Source of the DNA: Metabacillus schmidteae
GTDB taxonomy: Bacteria > Bacillota > Bacilli > Bacillales > Bacillaceae
Length of the DNA stretch: 64,000 nucleotides
Direction of reading: 5' to 3'
Assembly: GCF_903166545.1 (NCBI RefSeq)
Contig: NZ_CAESCH010000001.1
Location: 124,001 to 188,000 of the forward strand
Part shown: positions 1 through 9,082 of the stretch, in pieces
How the letters are laid out: each line of letters opens with the position of its first letter
How positions within the stretch are numbered: position 1 is the stretch's first letter
Notes under the pieces: generated by a model
What the model was told of the DNA's origin: nothing
Seen by the model: only the letters and a program-made list of their open reading frames with translations
Databases searched by the model: none
Made by a program: the position numbers and the translations under genes

Positions 1-167
1 TTTTCATTGAACAATGGTAAAATTATTTTATTAATTAGCACTTTTTTGCTTAGAATAAGCTTTTATATACAAGGATTTTAACTATATCAAACACTATTCT
101 GATTAATACATAAGTCTTTTTTTGCTCAGTTTAGATAAAAAGGGTAAGAAAGGGGGATTTTTTTGCT

Positions 168-1022
168 ATGGAAAAGAAAAAAGGAGCCATTGTCTTTCGT
201 TTTAATGAGCCACATGTGAACAGTGTTGCTCAAATTTGGTCTGTTGGTTGGGATGAGCAAGCTTCATCCATTTACTCTTGGAGCGGAACGGAGAGAAAGG
301 ATCAAGATAAATACATCTTTCAATATACGTTATCTGGACATGGTGAAATCAATATTGATGGTAAGGTACATCAATTAAAAGCAGGTCATGCATTTATTGT
401 CAGCAGCCCCAGCAATTATCATTATTATTTACCAGAACATTCATCGAAATGGGAATTTCTCTATTTAACCCTATACGGAAATGAAGCAAGACGCTGCTGG
501 GAGCATGTAAAGAAATCAGACAACCAGGTTATCCGATTTCACCCGGAATCAACACTCATTAAGTTTCTTAAGCAAATTTACGATGATTCTATCGAGAAAA
601 AAATAACAAATGCCTATCACGGATCAAGCATCGCCTATCAATTTCTAATGGAATTGTCTTTATCATTAAAAACAGTTGATAAATATATGGAGGATTGGTC
701 AGAGGGAGTCATAAGCGCCGTATTATTCGCTAAAAACTATTACCAGGATGACATTGGAGCTGAAGAAATGGCAGAGGCTTCAAAATTATCAAAGTATCAT
801 TTCACTAGACTATTTAAAGAAGAAACTGGAACAACTCCTATTCAATATTTAACAAATATCCGACTGCAAAAGGCCATCGAGCTTTTGCAGCATACTAAAT
901 ACACGGTTGATGAAATCGCGCAATTAGTCGGTTATAAAAATGCTAACTACCTAAACAAGATTACACGCAAACTCACTGGGAAATCACCAGGTGAAATTAG
1001 GCAAGAGAGACATACTGTTTAG
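168..1022 (+). CDS. AraC family transcriptional regulator
   Basis: A 284-residue one-component regulator. The N-terminal half (about residues 15-150) resembles the cupin-like ligand-binding domain of AraC-type sugar regulators, with the fragment GHGEINIDGK near residue 57. The C-terminal third (about 185-280) has two helix-turn-helix units, with the family pattern LSKYHFTRLFKEETGTTPIQ followed by IAQLVGYKN. It starts at ATG behind an AAGGGGGA ribosome binding site. It stands alone, convergent with ribU, so its target is not obvious from neighbours. In this family the usual role is activation of a sugar or stress gene nearby. The ligand is unknown. Confidence 0.9.
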   Translation: MEKKKGAIVFRFNEPHVNSVAQIWSVGWDEQASSIYSWSGTERKDQDKYIFQYTLSGHGEINIDGKVHQLKAGHAFIVSSPSNYHYYLPEHSSKWEFLYLTLYGNEARRCWEHVKKSDNQVIRFHPESTLIKFLKQIYDDSIEKKITNAYHGSSIAYQFLMELSLSLKTVDKYMEDWSEGVISAVLFAKNYYQDDIGAEEMAEASKLSKYHFTRLFKEETGTTPIQYLTNIRLQKAIELLQHTKYTVDEIAQLVGYKNANYLNKITRKLTGKSPGEIRQERHTV

Positions 1023-1086
1023 GTTTGAATCAAATGTTGTCTCTTGCAAAATTTATTCCTTTTCCCTGATATTAACCTTTTGGGCA

Positions 1087-1114
1087 AAAAATAACCCCCA
1101 GTAAACCACTGGGG
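1087..1114 (-). terminator. Rho-independent terminator after ribU
   Basis: On the minus strand a CCCCAGT/ACTGGGG stem with a short loop is followed by a T-rich stretch. It lies just past the ribU stop codon and between two convergent genes, so it probably ends ribU transcription. Confidence 0.8.
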
Positions 1115-1129
1115 ACGATCATATTTCTT

Positions 1130-1690
1130 TTATGCAAATTTCGCCATCCAACTTTTAAGTCGGACAAATACCAATACAAACAAAGTTGACATTAGGACAC
1201 CTTTTACTACGTTAAACGGTAATATCGCAGGTATAACTAAATTGCGCATATCAGGTGCCTGCATGAAGTAGGTATATGCCGGAAGTATAAATAAATAGTT
1301 TAATATACTCATAACAATCGCCATTGAAAGTGTTCCAACCGCCAGGGCAATCATTATCCCTTTTCTTGTTTCCATTCTTTTATATACATAATACGTAGGT
1401 AAAATAAAGACAACTCCTGCTAAGAAGTTTGCAATGTGACCAACAGGCACTCCAGTTGGGCTCCCCATCATTAAGAAATTAATAATATTTTTAATTAAAA
1501 CGACTAAGACACCTGCCAATGGACCAAACATAACAGTTGCAAGTAGCGCAGGAATGTCACTAAAATCAATGAATAAAAAGGTGGGAAATAGTGGTAACGG
1601 AAAAACTAAAAGCATTAATAAATACGATATACTGCTAAGCATTGCAACTGATGCCATTGTTCTTACACTAAATTTTTCTGTTCTAATCAT
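1130..1690 (-). CDS. ribU: Riboflavin transporter RibU (ECF S component)
   Basis: A 186-residue, very hydrophobic protein with five to six membrane segments, the size of ECF-type riboflavin-binding subunits. The N-terminal part contains FIDFSDIPALLATVMFGPLAG and the later motif GSPTGVPVGHIANFLAG, both typical of RibU (YpaA). It would bind riboflavin at the cell surface and use the shared EcfAA'T energy module, which is not encoded here. The strongest support is the FMN riboswitch and terminator directly upstream on the same strand, which is the classic control for this gene. It starts at ATG behind AGGAGAG. Confidence 0.95.
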   Translation of the reverse strand: MIRTEKFSVRTMASVAMLSSISYLLMLLVFPLPLFPTFLFIDFSDIPALLATVMFGPLAGVLVVLIKNIINFLMMGSPTGVPVGHIANFLAGVVFILPTYYVYKRMETRKGIMIALAVGTLSMAIVMSILNYLFILPAYTYFMQAPDMRNLVIPAILPFNVVKGVLMSTLFVLVFVRLKSWMAKFA

Positions 1691-1767
1691 TTGTATCTCT
1701 CCTCCATTGATCCATCGCGTTTGGAAGAGGTGTTCGCAAAGTAAGATACCTTATGTTGATAACGTAT

Positions 1768-1800
1768 AAAAAACTCCCTCACAAATGTATGAGGGAGTTT
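1768..1800 (-). terminator. Expression-platform terminator of the FMN riboswitch
   Basis: On the minus strand a GAGGGAG-type stem-loop with a run of Ts lies between the FMN aptamer and ribU. This is the expected position for an attenuator that forms when FMN is bound. Confidence 0.85.
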
Positions 1801-1855
1801 ACGAAGGCATCCTAAATAAACGTTCATCAAGTCATTTTTTGAACGTTAGCTGAAC

Positions 1856-1985
1856 CTCCATCTTCTCCCATCCAGACTATACTGTCGGCTTTGGAATTGC
1901 ACCAAATCCTGCCTAAAAGGCTCGCGGGCTTAAAGAAAATCTCTTATTACCGCCGATCGGGAATTTCACCCTGCCCCGAAGATAG
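1856..1985 (-). promoter_or_regulatory. FMN riboswitch (RFN element)
   Basis: Read on the minus strand, the segment opens with TCTTCGGGGCAGGGTGAAAT. It continues with CCCGATCGGCGGTAATA and AGCCCGCGAGCC and closes with CAGTATAGTCTGGATGGGAG. These are the conserved blocks of the RFN aptamer in order. A TATAAT-like -10 lies just upstream at 2009-2014 (minus strand). FMN binding should cause early termination at the hairpin before ribU. Confidence 0.95.
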
Positions 1986-2209
1986 ATCATTATTTTGTTT
2001 ATGTCTTAATTATACAGAAAACTTCATTTTTTAAAAGAGATTTGCATTTTATTCCTAGATAATCACTTGGTATAAATTGTCCCTTTTTTATTAGAAAAAC
2101 TTGGCCTATCGCCAAGTCCTAATGTGAAAGCTATAGTTTTTCTTATCCTATTACCCATAAAATTTCATGCTTTATGAAAGTATAAAAATAGACTCGTGTG
2201 TTCGTTCTC

Positions 2210-2464
2210 TCAATTATTTAGATCTATCTGAATGGTCCCTTTTTGATGCATAATCGTCATCTTTGTTCCCGGAGTCATGATGTTTTCCAAAATATCCTTT
2301 GCCGCTTGTAAGGCAAACTCAATTCTTTCCAGCTTTTCTGTTACTTCTTCATGTTGGGTGATTGGGTAATCTGAAAGCTTTTGTGTGTACTCAAAAGACG
2401 TTTGATGATACTCAGCCAGTTTTTCATACACTTCATCGTACAAATCCTCAATTTCTTTTCGCAA
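2210..2464 (-). CDS. Small hypothetical protein
   Basis: A polar, largely helical protein of about 84 residues, rich in Glu, Leu and Lys, that looks coiled-coil prone (DLYDEVYEKLAEYHQTSFEY). It ends in a short beta-like tail (TIQIDLNN). No domain is recognised. The reading frame is also open from a TTG two codons further up at 2470, but that codon abuts the GGGAGAGG ribosome binding site, so the TTG at 2464 has better spacing. It sits alone between the riboswitch region and a flavoprotein gene. Function unknown. Confidence 0.6.
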   Translation of the reverse strand: MRKEIEDLYDEVYEKLAEYHQTSFEYTQKLSDYPITQHEEVTEKLERIEFALQAAKDILENIMTPGTKMTIMHQKGTIQIDLNN

Positions 2465-2541
2465 ATCCAACCTCTCCCTTTTTGATTCCTACTCACTCTA
2501 TGATACAAAACATCATGAAGAAGGAAAACAGAGATTTCACG

Positions 2542-3462
2542 TCACTGATTATTTTTCAGTAACCGTTTATGAATCCATATGGCCGCCTGACATCCGTCTG
2601 CCATTGCGATGGTCACCTGCTCTGAATGGGCAATAAGATCTCCTGCTGCCCACACATTTGTTATATTTGTTTCCTTTGTTCGAGGATCTACAAGAACATG
2701 CTTGTTTTCAAGTCTTTCTACACCTAGTTGCTTTGCAAGCTCAGAATGAACGGCATTGCCGCCAAATCCAATAAATCCTTTATCACCCTGAATGGTTTGT
2801 CCATTTTTTAATGTTACCCCTTTAAAGTCAGATTCATTTTCAGTAACAATTGCCTCAATCTCTTCATGAATAACATCTATGTTCTTTTGCTTTAACTTCT
2901 CTAATAATGACTGCTCCACTTCTCCATCATGATTGATGAATGTAATCTTTTCTGTCCAATATGTTAAGGTTAACGCCAAACTTGCACCTGTTTTTCCGGA
3001 TCCTAACAGAAGAACATGCTGATTTCTTACCTCATAGCCATCACAATCTGGACATACATAGATAGAAACACCTAAACATGGGATAATATTTTTTATCTCC
3101 GGAATTCGATCTTTAATTCCTGTGGATAACAGAAGCGTTGTGGATTCATATGTTTTACCGGATTCAGTTTTCACTGATATTCTTTCATTACTCTTTTTTG
3201 CTTCGATAACATAGTCCTTTATAAATTCAATTCCATATTGTGCTGCTTGTTTTTTACCTAGATCTCTAAGAGTTTCACCGCTTACTCCATCCGGCCATCC
3301 CAATATATTGTGGTAGCCTCTGCATAAGTTTGATCTTCCATCTTCAGAATCAATCACCATTACTTTATGCATATATCTTCCTAATTGAATCGCTGCCTGC
3401 AAGCCCGCAATTCCTGCTCCAACGATGATACATTCATATGTATTTGTTTTTTCAGTCATCAT
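2542..3462 (-). CDS. Thioredoxin-reductase-like FAD/NAD(P)-binding oxidoreductase
   Basis: A 306-residue class II pyridine nucleotide-disulphide oxidoreductase. The FAD-binding GAGIAG is at residues 15-20, a redox-active CPDC at 137-140, a second nucleotide-binding GSGKTG near 154, and the C-terminal AAGDL motif near 270. The size, and a CxxC embedded in the NADPH domain, match thioredoxin reductase. No thioredoxin gene is adjacent and sequence details differ from housekeeping TrxB, so this may be a paralogue reducing another disulphide partner. It starts at ATG behind AAAGGA. It appears monocistronic. Confidence 0.85.
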   Translation of the reverse strand: MMTEKTNTYECIIVGAGIAGLQAAIQLGRYMHKVMVIDSEDGRSNLCRGYHNILGWPDGVSGETLRDLGKKQAAQYGIEFIKDYVIEAKKSNERISVKTESGKTYESTTLLLSTGIKDRIPEIKNIIPCLGVSIYVCPDCDGYEVRNQHVLLLGSGKTGASLALTLTYWTEKITFINHDGEVEQSLLEKLKQKNIDVIHEEIEAIVTENESDFKGVTLKNGQTIQGDKGFIGFGGNAVHSELAKQLGVERLENKHVLVDPRTKETNITNVWAAGDLIAHSEQVTIAMADGCQAAIWIHKRLLKNNQ

Positions 3463-3523
3463 GACACGTCCTTTAAAATTAAGTACTAGTTATGATTTGT
3501 CAAAAAGAAACGGTTCATACAAT

Positions 3524-3577
3524 GAACAAAAGCGCAAGCGCCTTGATCAGCCACAGTTCAGGAATTTTATAAATTCC
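3524..3577. repeat. Short copy of an AGCGCAAGCGCC palindromic repeat
   Basis: Begins AACAAAAGCGCAAGCGCC and ends with CAGTTCAGGAATTTTATAA. Both ends match the ends of the longer copy at 9083-9250, but the middle is missing, so it looks like an internally deleted derivative. Confidence 0.7.
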
Positions 3578-3589
3578 TAAGCAAAGATA

Positions 3590-3625
3590 AAGGGACCGTC
3601 TTTGTAAACGGTCCCTTATTTTAAA
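3590..3625. terminator. Bidirectional hairpin terminator
   Basis: A stem of AGGGACCGT pairing with ACGGTCCCT closes a short loop, with T-rich sequence on the plus-strand side and a weaker one on the minus side. It could end transcription from the SDR gene before the thioredoxin-reductase-like gene. Confidence 0.6.
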
Positions 3626-3639
3626 TTTTATTTTTCACA

Positions 3640-3861
3640 TGTGGATAACTGCGCTTTCATTTAGAAAATGTTGATATTGCTTACAGTTTTCCACTTTTAT
3701 ATCGTAAAAATTTAGATATTAACAGCCTATTACCTAGTTAACAACAACTTATCCACAAAAGTTATCAACATATCCACATTTACTATCCACATTTTGTGTG
3801 GGTACATTCGTTCGCCACAATATATATAGGACTTTTATCCACTATACACAAGTTATTCACA
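3640..3861. other. Cluster of DnaA-box-like sequences
   Basis: Three exact matches to the DnaA box consensus TTATNCACA occur at 3640-3648 (minus), 3749-3757 (plus) and 3853-3861 (plus). Sequences with one mismatch occur at 3762-3770, 3770-3778, 3783-3791, 3835-3843 and 3842-3850. The stretch is non-coding and AT-rich. No dnaA or dnaN gene is near, so it is unlikely to be the main oriC. It resembles the non-origin DnaA-box clusters known in B. subtilis that help time initiation. The role is inferred. Confidence 0.65.
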
Positions 3862-3889
3862 GGGTTATTTTATAGTTCCTAAGTTGCGG

Positions 3890-4795
3890 TTACGACGTTC
3901 TGAATTGACCTCCATTTACATGCAAAACCTGACCTGTTACATAACGTGAATCATCTGATGCAAGATACACATATGCAGGTGCAAGCTCGAATGGCTGTCC
4001 AGGTCGTTTCATTTTGGAGTCTAAACCAAATGTTGCGACATTTTCCGCTGAAAAGCTCGAGGGAATTAATGGAGTCCATATTGGACCTGGTGCTATCCCA
4101 TTCACCCTTATCTGTTTATCCACAAGAGACAGTGACAAAGATCTTGTAAACGTTGTGATGGCTCCTTTTGTCGCAGAATAATCAATCAATGTTTTGTTTC
4201 CTTCATATGCAGTGACAGATGTTGTGTTAATAATTGAGCTTCCCTTTTCTAAATAAGGCAGGCTTGCTTTGACCATATAGAAAAAGGCAAATATATTTGT
4301 TTTGAACGTTTTTTCCAGTTGCTCTGCTGATATATCTAAAATGCTTTTTTGAACATACTGTACAGCATGGTTATTGACAACAACATCTAATCGGCCGAAC
4401 GTTCGAATGGCTGATTTGACAACTTCATAGGATGATTGTTCCCGTGATAAATCTCCGGGGCAAAGTAAACATTTCCCACCCAGTTCTTCAATTCTTCGCT
4501 TTGTCGCCTGGGCATCTTGATGCTCATTATAATAAGGAATAACAACTGCCGCTCCCTCTTTTACAAAGGCATAGGCAACCGCCCTTCCAATTCCGCTATC
4601 TCCCCCAGTTATAATTGCTACTTTATTCTTTAACTTTCCACTTCCTTTATAGCCATCCCACTCTGAGATTGGTGGAGGAGTCATTTCAAATTCAAAACCT
4701 GGATGACGATTTTGATGTTGTGGTGGAAATACAATTGGCTGCACCTTTGTCTTTTGCTTTTTCCCATAATACGGATAAACAGGATATGGATACAT
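3890..4795 (-). CDS. SDR family NAD(P)-dependent oxidoreductase
   Basis: A 301-residue short-chain dehydrogenase with the extended N-terminal tail of the general-stress YdaD/YhxC/YhdF group (Pro/Tyr-rich first 50 residues). The cofactor motif TGGDSGIGRA begins near residue 63. NNHAVQ and the Ser-Tyr-Lys catalytic set follow, with YSATKGA holding the Tyr and Lys. The substrate is unknown. Related proteins in Bacillus belong to the general stress response, but no clear SigB promoter was identified here. It starts at ATG behind GGGAGG and ends close to the DnaA-box cluster. Confidence 0.88.
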   Translation of the reverse strand: MYPYPVYPYYGKKQKTKVQPIVFPPQHQNRHPGFEFEMTPPPISEWDGYKGSGKLKNKVAIITGGDSGIGRAVAYAFVKEGAAVVIPYYNEHQDAQATKRRIEELGGKCLLCPGDLSREQSSYEVVKSAIRTFGRLDVVVNNHAVQYVQKSILDISAEQLEKTFKTNIFAFFYMVKASLPYLEKGSSIINTTSVTAYEGNKTLIDYSATKGAITTFTRSLSLSLVDKQIRVNGIAPGPIWTPLIPSSFSAENVATFGLDSKMKRPGQPFELAPAYVYLASDDSRYVTGQVLHVNGGQFRTS

Positions 4796-4859
4796 GTATG
4801 GCCCTCCCAGCTTTGCATACTTCGCTTAAAATCTATTCACCAACAGCTTGTAGAAATAA

Positions 4860-4894
4860 CAAAAATCCTAAAGAAATAAACATTTCCTTAGGAT
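4860..4894 (-). terminator. Terminator at the end of the beta-propeller gene
   Basis: On the minus strand ATCCTAA...TTAGGAT closes a stem through GAAA/TTTC, followed by TTTTTG. It overlaps the last codons of the gene ending at 4888. Confidence 0.75.
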
Positions 4895-6186
4895 CTTCTA
4901 GTAAATCTTTTTAGGATAAATGAAAATAGTATGAGAAGTAACGAACAAACAAACATCGTAATCGCCACCATCCCCAGTCCTATTCCGTACCAAGGGTTTG
5001 TGAAAAAACCAATGATAAAGCTGCCAACAAACGTGAGAACAGCTAGAGCAAGACTAACTAATGATGGCAAGTAAACTTTACCTGACTTTCTTTGAGCAAT
5101 CAAAATCAATCCAGCAAAAAAGAGAATATAATAAACAGCTATTGCTTGTTCACTTAGCATAAACCCAATTGTTTTTGGAATAAAGTAACTTCCGCTAGAG
5201 GCAGGTAGATCAAGGTTTATTAACTCCGGTTTACCATTACCTTTAAGAGATACTGACATTAATTGATATTCCTCCGGTTCCCCCGGCCAATTTTCATAAT
5301 GCAAAAATGCAATTTCATCCTTTTCATGCAAAAAGACAGGTGACTGCACATTTGCTTGTAAATCTGTTAATTGATTCGTTTTATTACTTTCGATATTTTT
5401 TACAAATAACTCATAATGAAACAAGCTAGTATTCTTTGATTGTTCAGTTACTGCTGTATAAGCGAGCAATGTACCATCTTTAGACAGAACGGAAGAATAC
5501 ATATCATCTTTGATTTGTGCAACGGATGATTCGGTTTTTTTCTCTAAAGAATAGGCAACAAGCTGTTCAGTCGTTTTATATAAACTGTAATACAAAGTCT
5601 TTCCATCAGCTGAAATAGAAAGATCATTCATTGAAAAATGATCTCTGTCTGTTAGTTGATCAACTTGATCACTCTGACGATGAACTTGATAAAGATCAAA
5701 TCCTTCTTTTGTTTCACCTTCTGATTTCCCAACTTCAGAAGCAGGCATTGCAACAAAGTATATAGACTCCTTGTCAGGGGCAAAAACAGCATCTGTTACA
5801 TGAAGACTATCCAGCGCTAACCGCTTTGCATTACTACCATCATGATTCATTACGGTAATTGTTTGAATACGTTGATCATCCTCTGTCAAAAACAGCAGTT
5901 CTTCTCCATCAGATGAATATTTTGGTGAATGTGATCTTCCTTCTATTTTCTCACTTAATCTAGTAACATCCGTCCCATCCAGATTTGACACATAAATCGC
6001 TTCATGACCATCTAAAAAATACGAAAACGCAACTCGAGAATCATCTGGACCTATATCAAATTCCTGTCCTAACCCTGTGTAAAAACGATATGGATCTTCT
6101 TCTTGAAGGGTTTGGTAAAGAATCGAGCCTAGCATGAGTAATAAACTTACCACTGTAAAGATGAGAACAATTCGCTGTTTTTTCAA
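4888..6186 (-). CDS. Membrane-anchored TolB/PD40-like beta-propeller protein
   Basis: A 432-residue protein. It has an N-terminal signal anchor (about residues 5-24), then roughly 300 residues with repeats of the PD40/TolB type (for example FSYFLDGHEAIYVSNLDGTD and KYSSDGEELLFLTEDDQ). Three hydrophobic segments follow in the last 90 residues. The propeller part would lie outside the membrane. No enzyme motif is visible. It starts at TTG behind AAAGGAG and stands alone. It could be an envelope sensor or scaffold; the precise role is unknown. Confidence 0.7.
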   Translation of the reverse strand: MKKQRIVLIFTVVSLLLMLGSILYQTLQEEDPYRFYTGLGQEFDIGPDDSRVAFSYFLDGHEAIYVSNLDGTDVTRLSEKIEGRSHSPKYSSDGEELLFLTEDDQRIQTITVMNHDGSNAKRLALDSLHVTDAVFAPDKESIYFVAMPASEVGKSEGETKEGFDLYQVHRQSDQVDQLTDRDHFSMNDLSISADGKTLYYSLYKTTEQLVAYSLEKKTESSVAQIKDDMYSSVLSKDGTLLAYTAVTEQSKNTSLFHYELFVKNIESNKTNQLTDLQANVQSPVFLHEKDEIAFLHYENWPGEPEEYQLMSVSLKGNGKPELINLDLPASSGSYFIPKTIGFMLSEQAIAVYYILFFAGLILIAQRKSGKVYLPSLVSLALAVLTFVGSFIIGFFTNPWYGIGLGMVAITMFVCSLLLILFSFILKRFTRRS

Positions 6187-6354
6187 GCTTTTTCAGCTCC
6201 TTTCTTTATCTATCATATGCAACGGAATAATCCGGTAATTACTAAAATCTTCTATCTTTTTTGCCATTATACTATATTTAGCAGTCTTACTATAGGAAAT
6301 CTAATAAATTAGAATAACTCGCCTTGTATGCGTAAGCCTTTGTTTTTCTTAATG

Positions 6355-6395
6355 TACAAAAAAGCCAGATGCATAAAAGCACCTGACTATAATAG
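6355..6395 (-). terminator. Terminator after the nitroreductase gene
   Basis: On the minus strand AGTCAGGTGC pairs imperfectly with GCATCTGGCT, followed by a run of six Ts, directly beyond the nitroreductase stop codon. Confidence 0.75.
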
Positions 6396-6397
6396 AT

Positions 6398-7147
6398 TTA
6401 TCGCTTATTAAATCCTTTTTTCTCTACAAATTCTTTCATATACATTCTAGTAGGTTTTGATAATAAGCCTGCCATTTGACCTGTCCAAGTGTCTTTTCTT
6501 TCACCATTCGTCCGCTGTTCATAGTATTCAGAAATTTGTTCGTCATACTCTTTTAACTGATTGATATACCTGGTTTGATCTTGTTGATATTCATCTTCAT
6601 GATACACATGCTCAAGCGGCAGTCTTTGCTTTTGATCCGGCTGCTGCGCAGGATATCCGACCGCAATACCGAATACAGGAAGAACATGTGCAGGAGTTTT
6701 TAATAAACTTGACACTTCTGATAATTGGTTTCTTAGACCTCCGATATAAACAGCACCAAGACCAATGGATTCAGCAGCGAGCACAGCATTTTGCGCTGCA
6801 AGAGCTGCATCAATCACAGCTACCATAAATTTTTCCGTACTCTCCAGAACTTCACTCGCATCATGATTATATTGACCAGCAATTAATTGATGTCGGTGCA
6901 AATCGGCACAAAAGACAAAGAAATGTCCATTTTCCGCTACATATTTCTGGCCACCTGCTAACTCTGCCAGCTTCAGCTTTTTTTCTTTATCCTTTACACC
7001 AATAATCGAATATGCCTGAATAAAGCTTGAAGTAGATGCTGCCTGGGCACTTTGAACGATTACTTGAATTTGTTCGTCTGTTAATGCTTTATCCTCAAAT
7101 TTGCGGATGGAACGATGATTTAATATCGTTTTAATTACATCATTCAA
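6398..7147 (-). CDS. Oxygen-insensitive NADPH nitroreductase (NfrA/NfsA type)
   Basis: A 249-residue FMN-dependent nitroreductase. The N-terminal RSIRKFEDKAL is the family's FMN-binding signature. AAQNAVLAAESIGLGAVYIGG around residues 115-135 and PVFGIAVGYPAQQPDQKQRLP near 160-180 match the NfsA/FRP group, as does the length. It would reduce nitroaromatics, quinones or flavins with NADPH in the cytoplasm. It starts at ATG behind AAGGAGG. It lies 68 bp from niaP on the same strand, so the two may be co-transcribed; a link between niacin uptake and an NADPH enzyme is only suggestive. Confidence 0.9.
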   Translation of the reverse strand: MNDVIKTILNHRSIRKFEDKALTDEQIQVIVQSAQAASTSSFIQAYSIIGVKDKEKKLKLAELAGGQKYVAENGHFFVFCADLHRHQLIAGQYNHDASEVLESTEKFMVAVIDAALAAQNAVLAAESIGLGAVYIGGLRNQLSEVSSLLKTPAHVLPVFGIAVGYPAQQPDQKQRLPLEHVYHEDEYQQDQTRYINQLKEYDEQISEYYEQRTNGERKDTWTGQMAGLLSKPTRMYMKEFVEKKGFNKR

Positions 7148-7215
7148 GGTTATTGCCTCCTTTTTTCTATTATAAAAAGGATAACTCTTTTTCCTCTCAT
7201 CACATACTAATCTGC

Positions 7216-8424
7216 TTATATTAATTCTTTCTGCTTTGTTTCTTCACCGAGCAGTAACACAGCTAGAGCTCCAATAATAATGGATATTGCAAAAATTAGA
7301 AAGATGATGTTGATTGAATATTCAGCTGCTACTAAATATCCGACAAGTAAGGGTCCTAAAATTCCACCAACTCTTCCAAATGATGCAGCTAGTCCTGCTC
7401 CAGTTCCGCGCACCTCTGTTGGATAGTGCTCAGGTGTATAGGCATAAAGCGCACCCCATGCCCCTAGGTTAAAGAATGACAAAAAGATACCTGATGTTAG
7501 TAATAATGGTAGAGTATCAGCATTTCCGAAGAAATAAGCACTAAAGGCTGTCCCAATTAAAAACGTAATGAGGACAAATTTTCGACCTGCGCGTTCAATT
7601 AGGTATGCAGCAACAAAATAGCCTGGAAGCTGGGCAAGTGTCATGATAAGCACATACTGAAAGCTTTTTATTAAGCTAAAGCCTTTTAACACCATCACAC
7701 TTGGTAACCAAAGAAACATACCGTAATAGGAAAATACTACGCAAAACCATAGAATCCAAAGCATGGCTGTTTGTTTTACATAAGGCTTAGCCCATACCTT
7801 GGAAATTTTTGTGAACGGGGATTCCTTTTGTTTCGTCACACCAACCGCTTGAAATCTTGGAGAGTCCGGTAGTTTCATTCTTAAATACAATGCATAAAAT
7901 GCTGGTAGAGCACTTAATAAAAGTGCAGCTTGCCAACCATATGTAGGGATAACGAAATAAGAGATTAGTGCAGCGATTAACCAGCCACCAGCCCAAAAGC
8001 TTTCTAATAAGACAACAACTTTTCCACGTTCATTAGCAGGAACACTTTCAGACACTAATGTAGATGCAACCGGAAGCTCTCCTCCTAACCCGGCACCAAT
8101 AAAAAACCTTAAAATAAGAAACAGTGCATAGGAGGTGACAAATGCAGAAAGACCACTTCCCACTGAGAAAAGTAACAGAGTAATAATAAATACTTGCTTT
8201 CGGCCGACTTTATCAGCCATTAATCCAAACACTAAAGCTCCTACTGCCATTCCAATTGAATTTACACTGCCGATCCAGCCCATTTGGGAAGAAGTTAAAT
8301 TCCAATCCTTTTGAAGAGCTGCAATGATGAATGAAAGAATTCCGACATCCATAGCATCAAACATCCATCCTAATCCTGCAATACTTAGAAGCTTTCGTCT
8401 GGAAATTTCCTGAGTTGTTTTCAT
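7216..8424 (-). CDS. niaP: Niacin permease NiaP (MFS transporter)
   Basis: A 402-residue major facilitator with twelve predicted membrane segments. Its N-terminus (SRRKLLSIAGLGWMFDAMDV) and stretches such as GLGGELPVASTLVSESVPA and SYYGMFLWLPSVM are very close to what I recall of B. subtilis NiaP (YceI). It should import niacin for NAD synthesis. The frame is open from a GTG at 8433, but the ATG at 8424 has a well-spaced AAAGGTGG. A NiaR operator was not identified with confidence in the long upstream region. Confidence 0.85.
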   Translation of the reverse strand: MKTTQEISRRKLLSIAGLGWMFDAMDVGILSFIIAALQKDWNLTSSQMGWIGSVNSIGMAVGALVFGLMADKVGRKQVFIITLLLFSVGSGLSAFVTSYALFLILRFFIGAGLGGELPVASTLVSESVPANERGKVVVLLESFWAGGWLIAALISYFVIPTYGWQAALLLSALPAFYALYLRMKLPDSPRFQAVGVTKQKESPFTKISKVWAKPYVKQTAMLWILWFCVVFSYYGMFLWLPSVMVLKGFSLIKSFQYVLIMTLAQLPGYFVAAYLIERAGRKFVLITFLIGTAFSAYFFGNADTLPLLLTSGIFLSFFNLGAWGALYAYTPEHYPTEVRGTGAGLAASFGRVGGILGPLLVGYLVAAEYSINIIFLIFAISIIIGALAVLLLGEETKQKELI

Positions 8425-8800
8425 GTAATCCACCTTTCCTTAAGGCTTTTCCAAGTATACTTCCATGTTTCATCTTTATCATACGGGGAAACGTATAACT
8501 AGTAGTACAAAGAAAGTGCATGAAATGTAAAAGAAACACGACAAGTTCTTGAGTAAAACCTGAATCTTACTTACTTACAAAACATATACTATTTACTCTC
8601 CATCTTCACTTATACTCTAAACAAATTCTTGTCGTCAATGTATATTGCTTAACATGCCAAAATCTTTTTTACTCCATGCACTTTTCTCTTTATTTCTTGT
8701 TGGCAAGTATGTTATAGTAATTGTAACAAAAAGTTCACAAAATGTTACTAATTAGGACACAGACTTGTAAGCGATACCAATGTTAAGGGAGTGTGTCAAA
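8425..8800. promoter_or_regulatory. Divergent intergenic region between niaP and a small membrane protein gene
   Basis: About 375 bp with no gene. An extended -10 (TG then TATAGT at 8713-8718) could serve the plus-strand gene at 8801. No terminator or known riboswitch was found. The niaP promoter could not be placed. Confidence 0.35.
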
Positions 8801-9082
8801 ATGGATGTATTTTTTGCTTATTTATTAATAGGAACAGCAACCCCATTGTTTTTATGGAAGGAAAATAGAAAGCTTGCTATATTACAAGTACCACTTATTA
8901 TTCTGATGTGGACAACATTAATTCTCTATATGTACTCTGATTTCGGAACTGGCCACCTTGTGTTTGGATCAATGTTCATTTTTAATATCGTTGCAGCACA
9001 CTTAACTGTTCTTTATGTTCTTTGGAAATCTGAACTACCGGAATTCTTACAAAGCAGAACTGACGAGAACTATATTCATTAA
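8801..9082 (+). CDS. Small hypothetical membrane protein
   Basis: A 93-residue protein with about three hydrophobic segments (residues 4-16, 25-46 and 53-75) and a charged C-terminus. The upstream ATG at 8780 is in frame, but the start at 8801 has AAGGGAG nine bases ahead of it and is preferred. It faces the qox operon across a repeat and a bidirectional terminator, so it is not part of that operon. No family is recognised. Confidence 0.7.
   Translation: MDVFFAYLLIGTATPLFLWKENRKLAILQVPLIILMWTTLILYMYSDFGTGHLVFGSMFIFNIVAAHLTVLYVLWKSELPEFLQSRTDENYIH

Noticed and set aside
3640..3861. Main chromosomal origin oriC
   Set aside because: No dnaA, dnaN, rpmH or recF nearby; neighbouring genes are unrelated.
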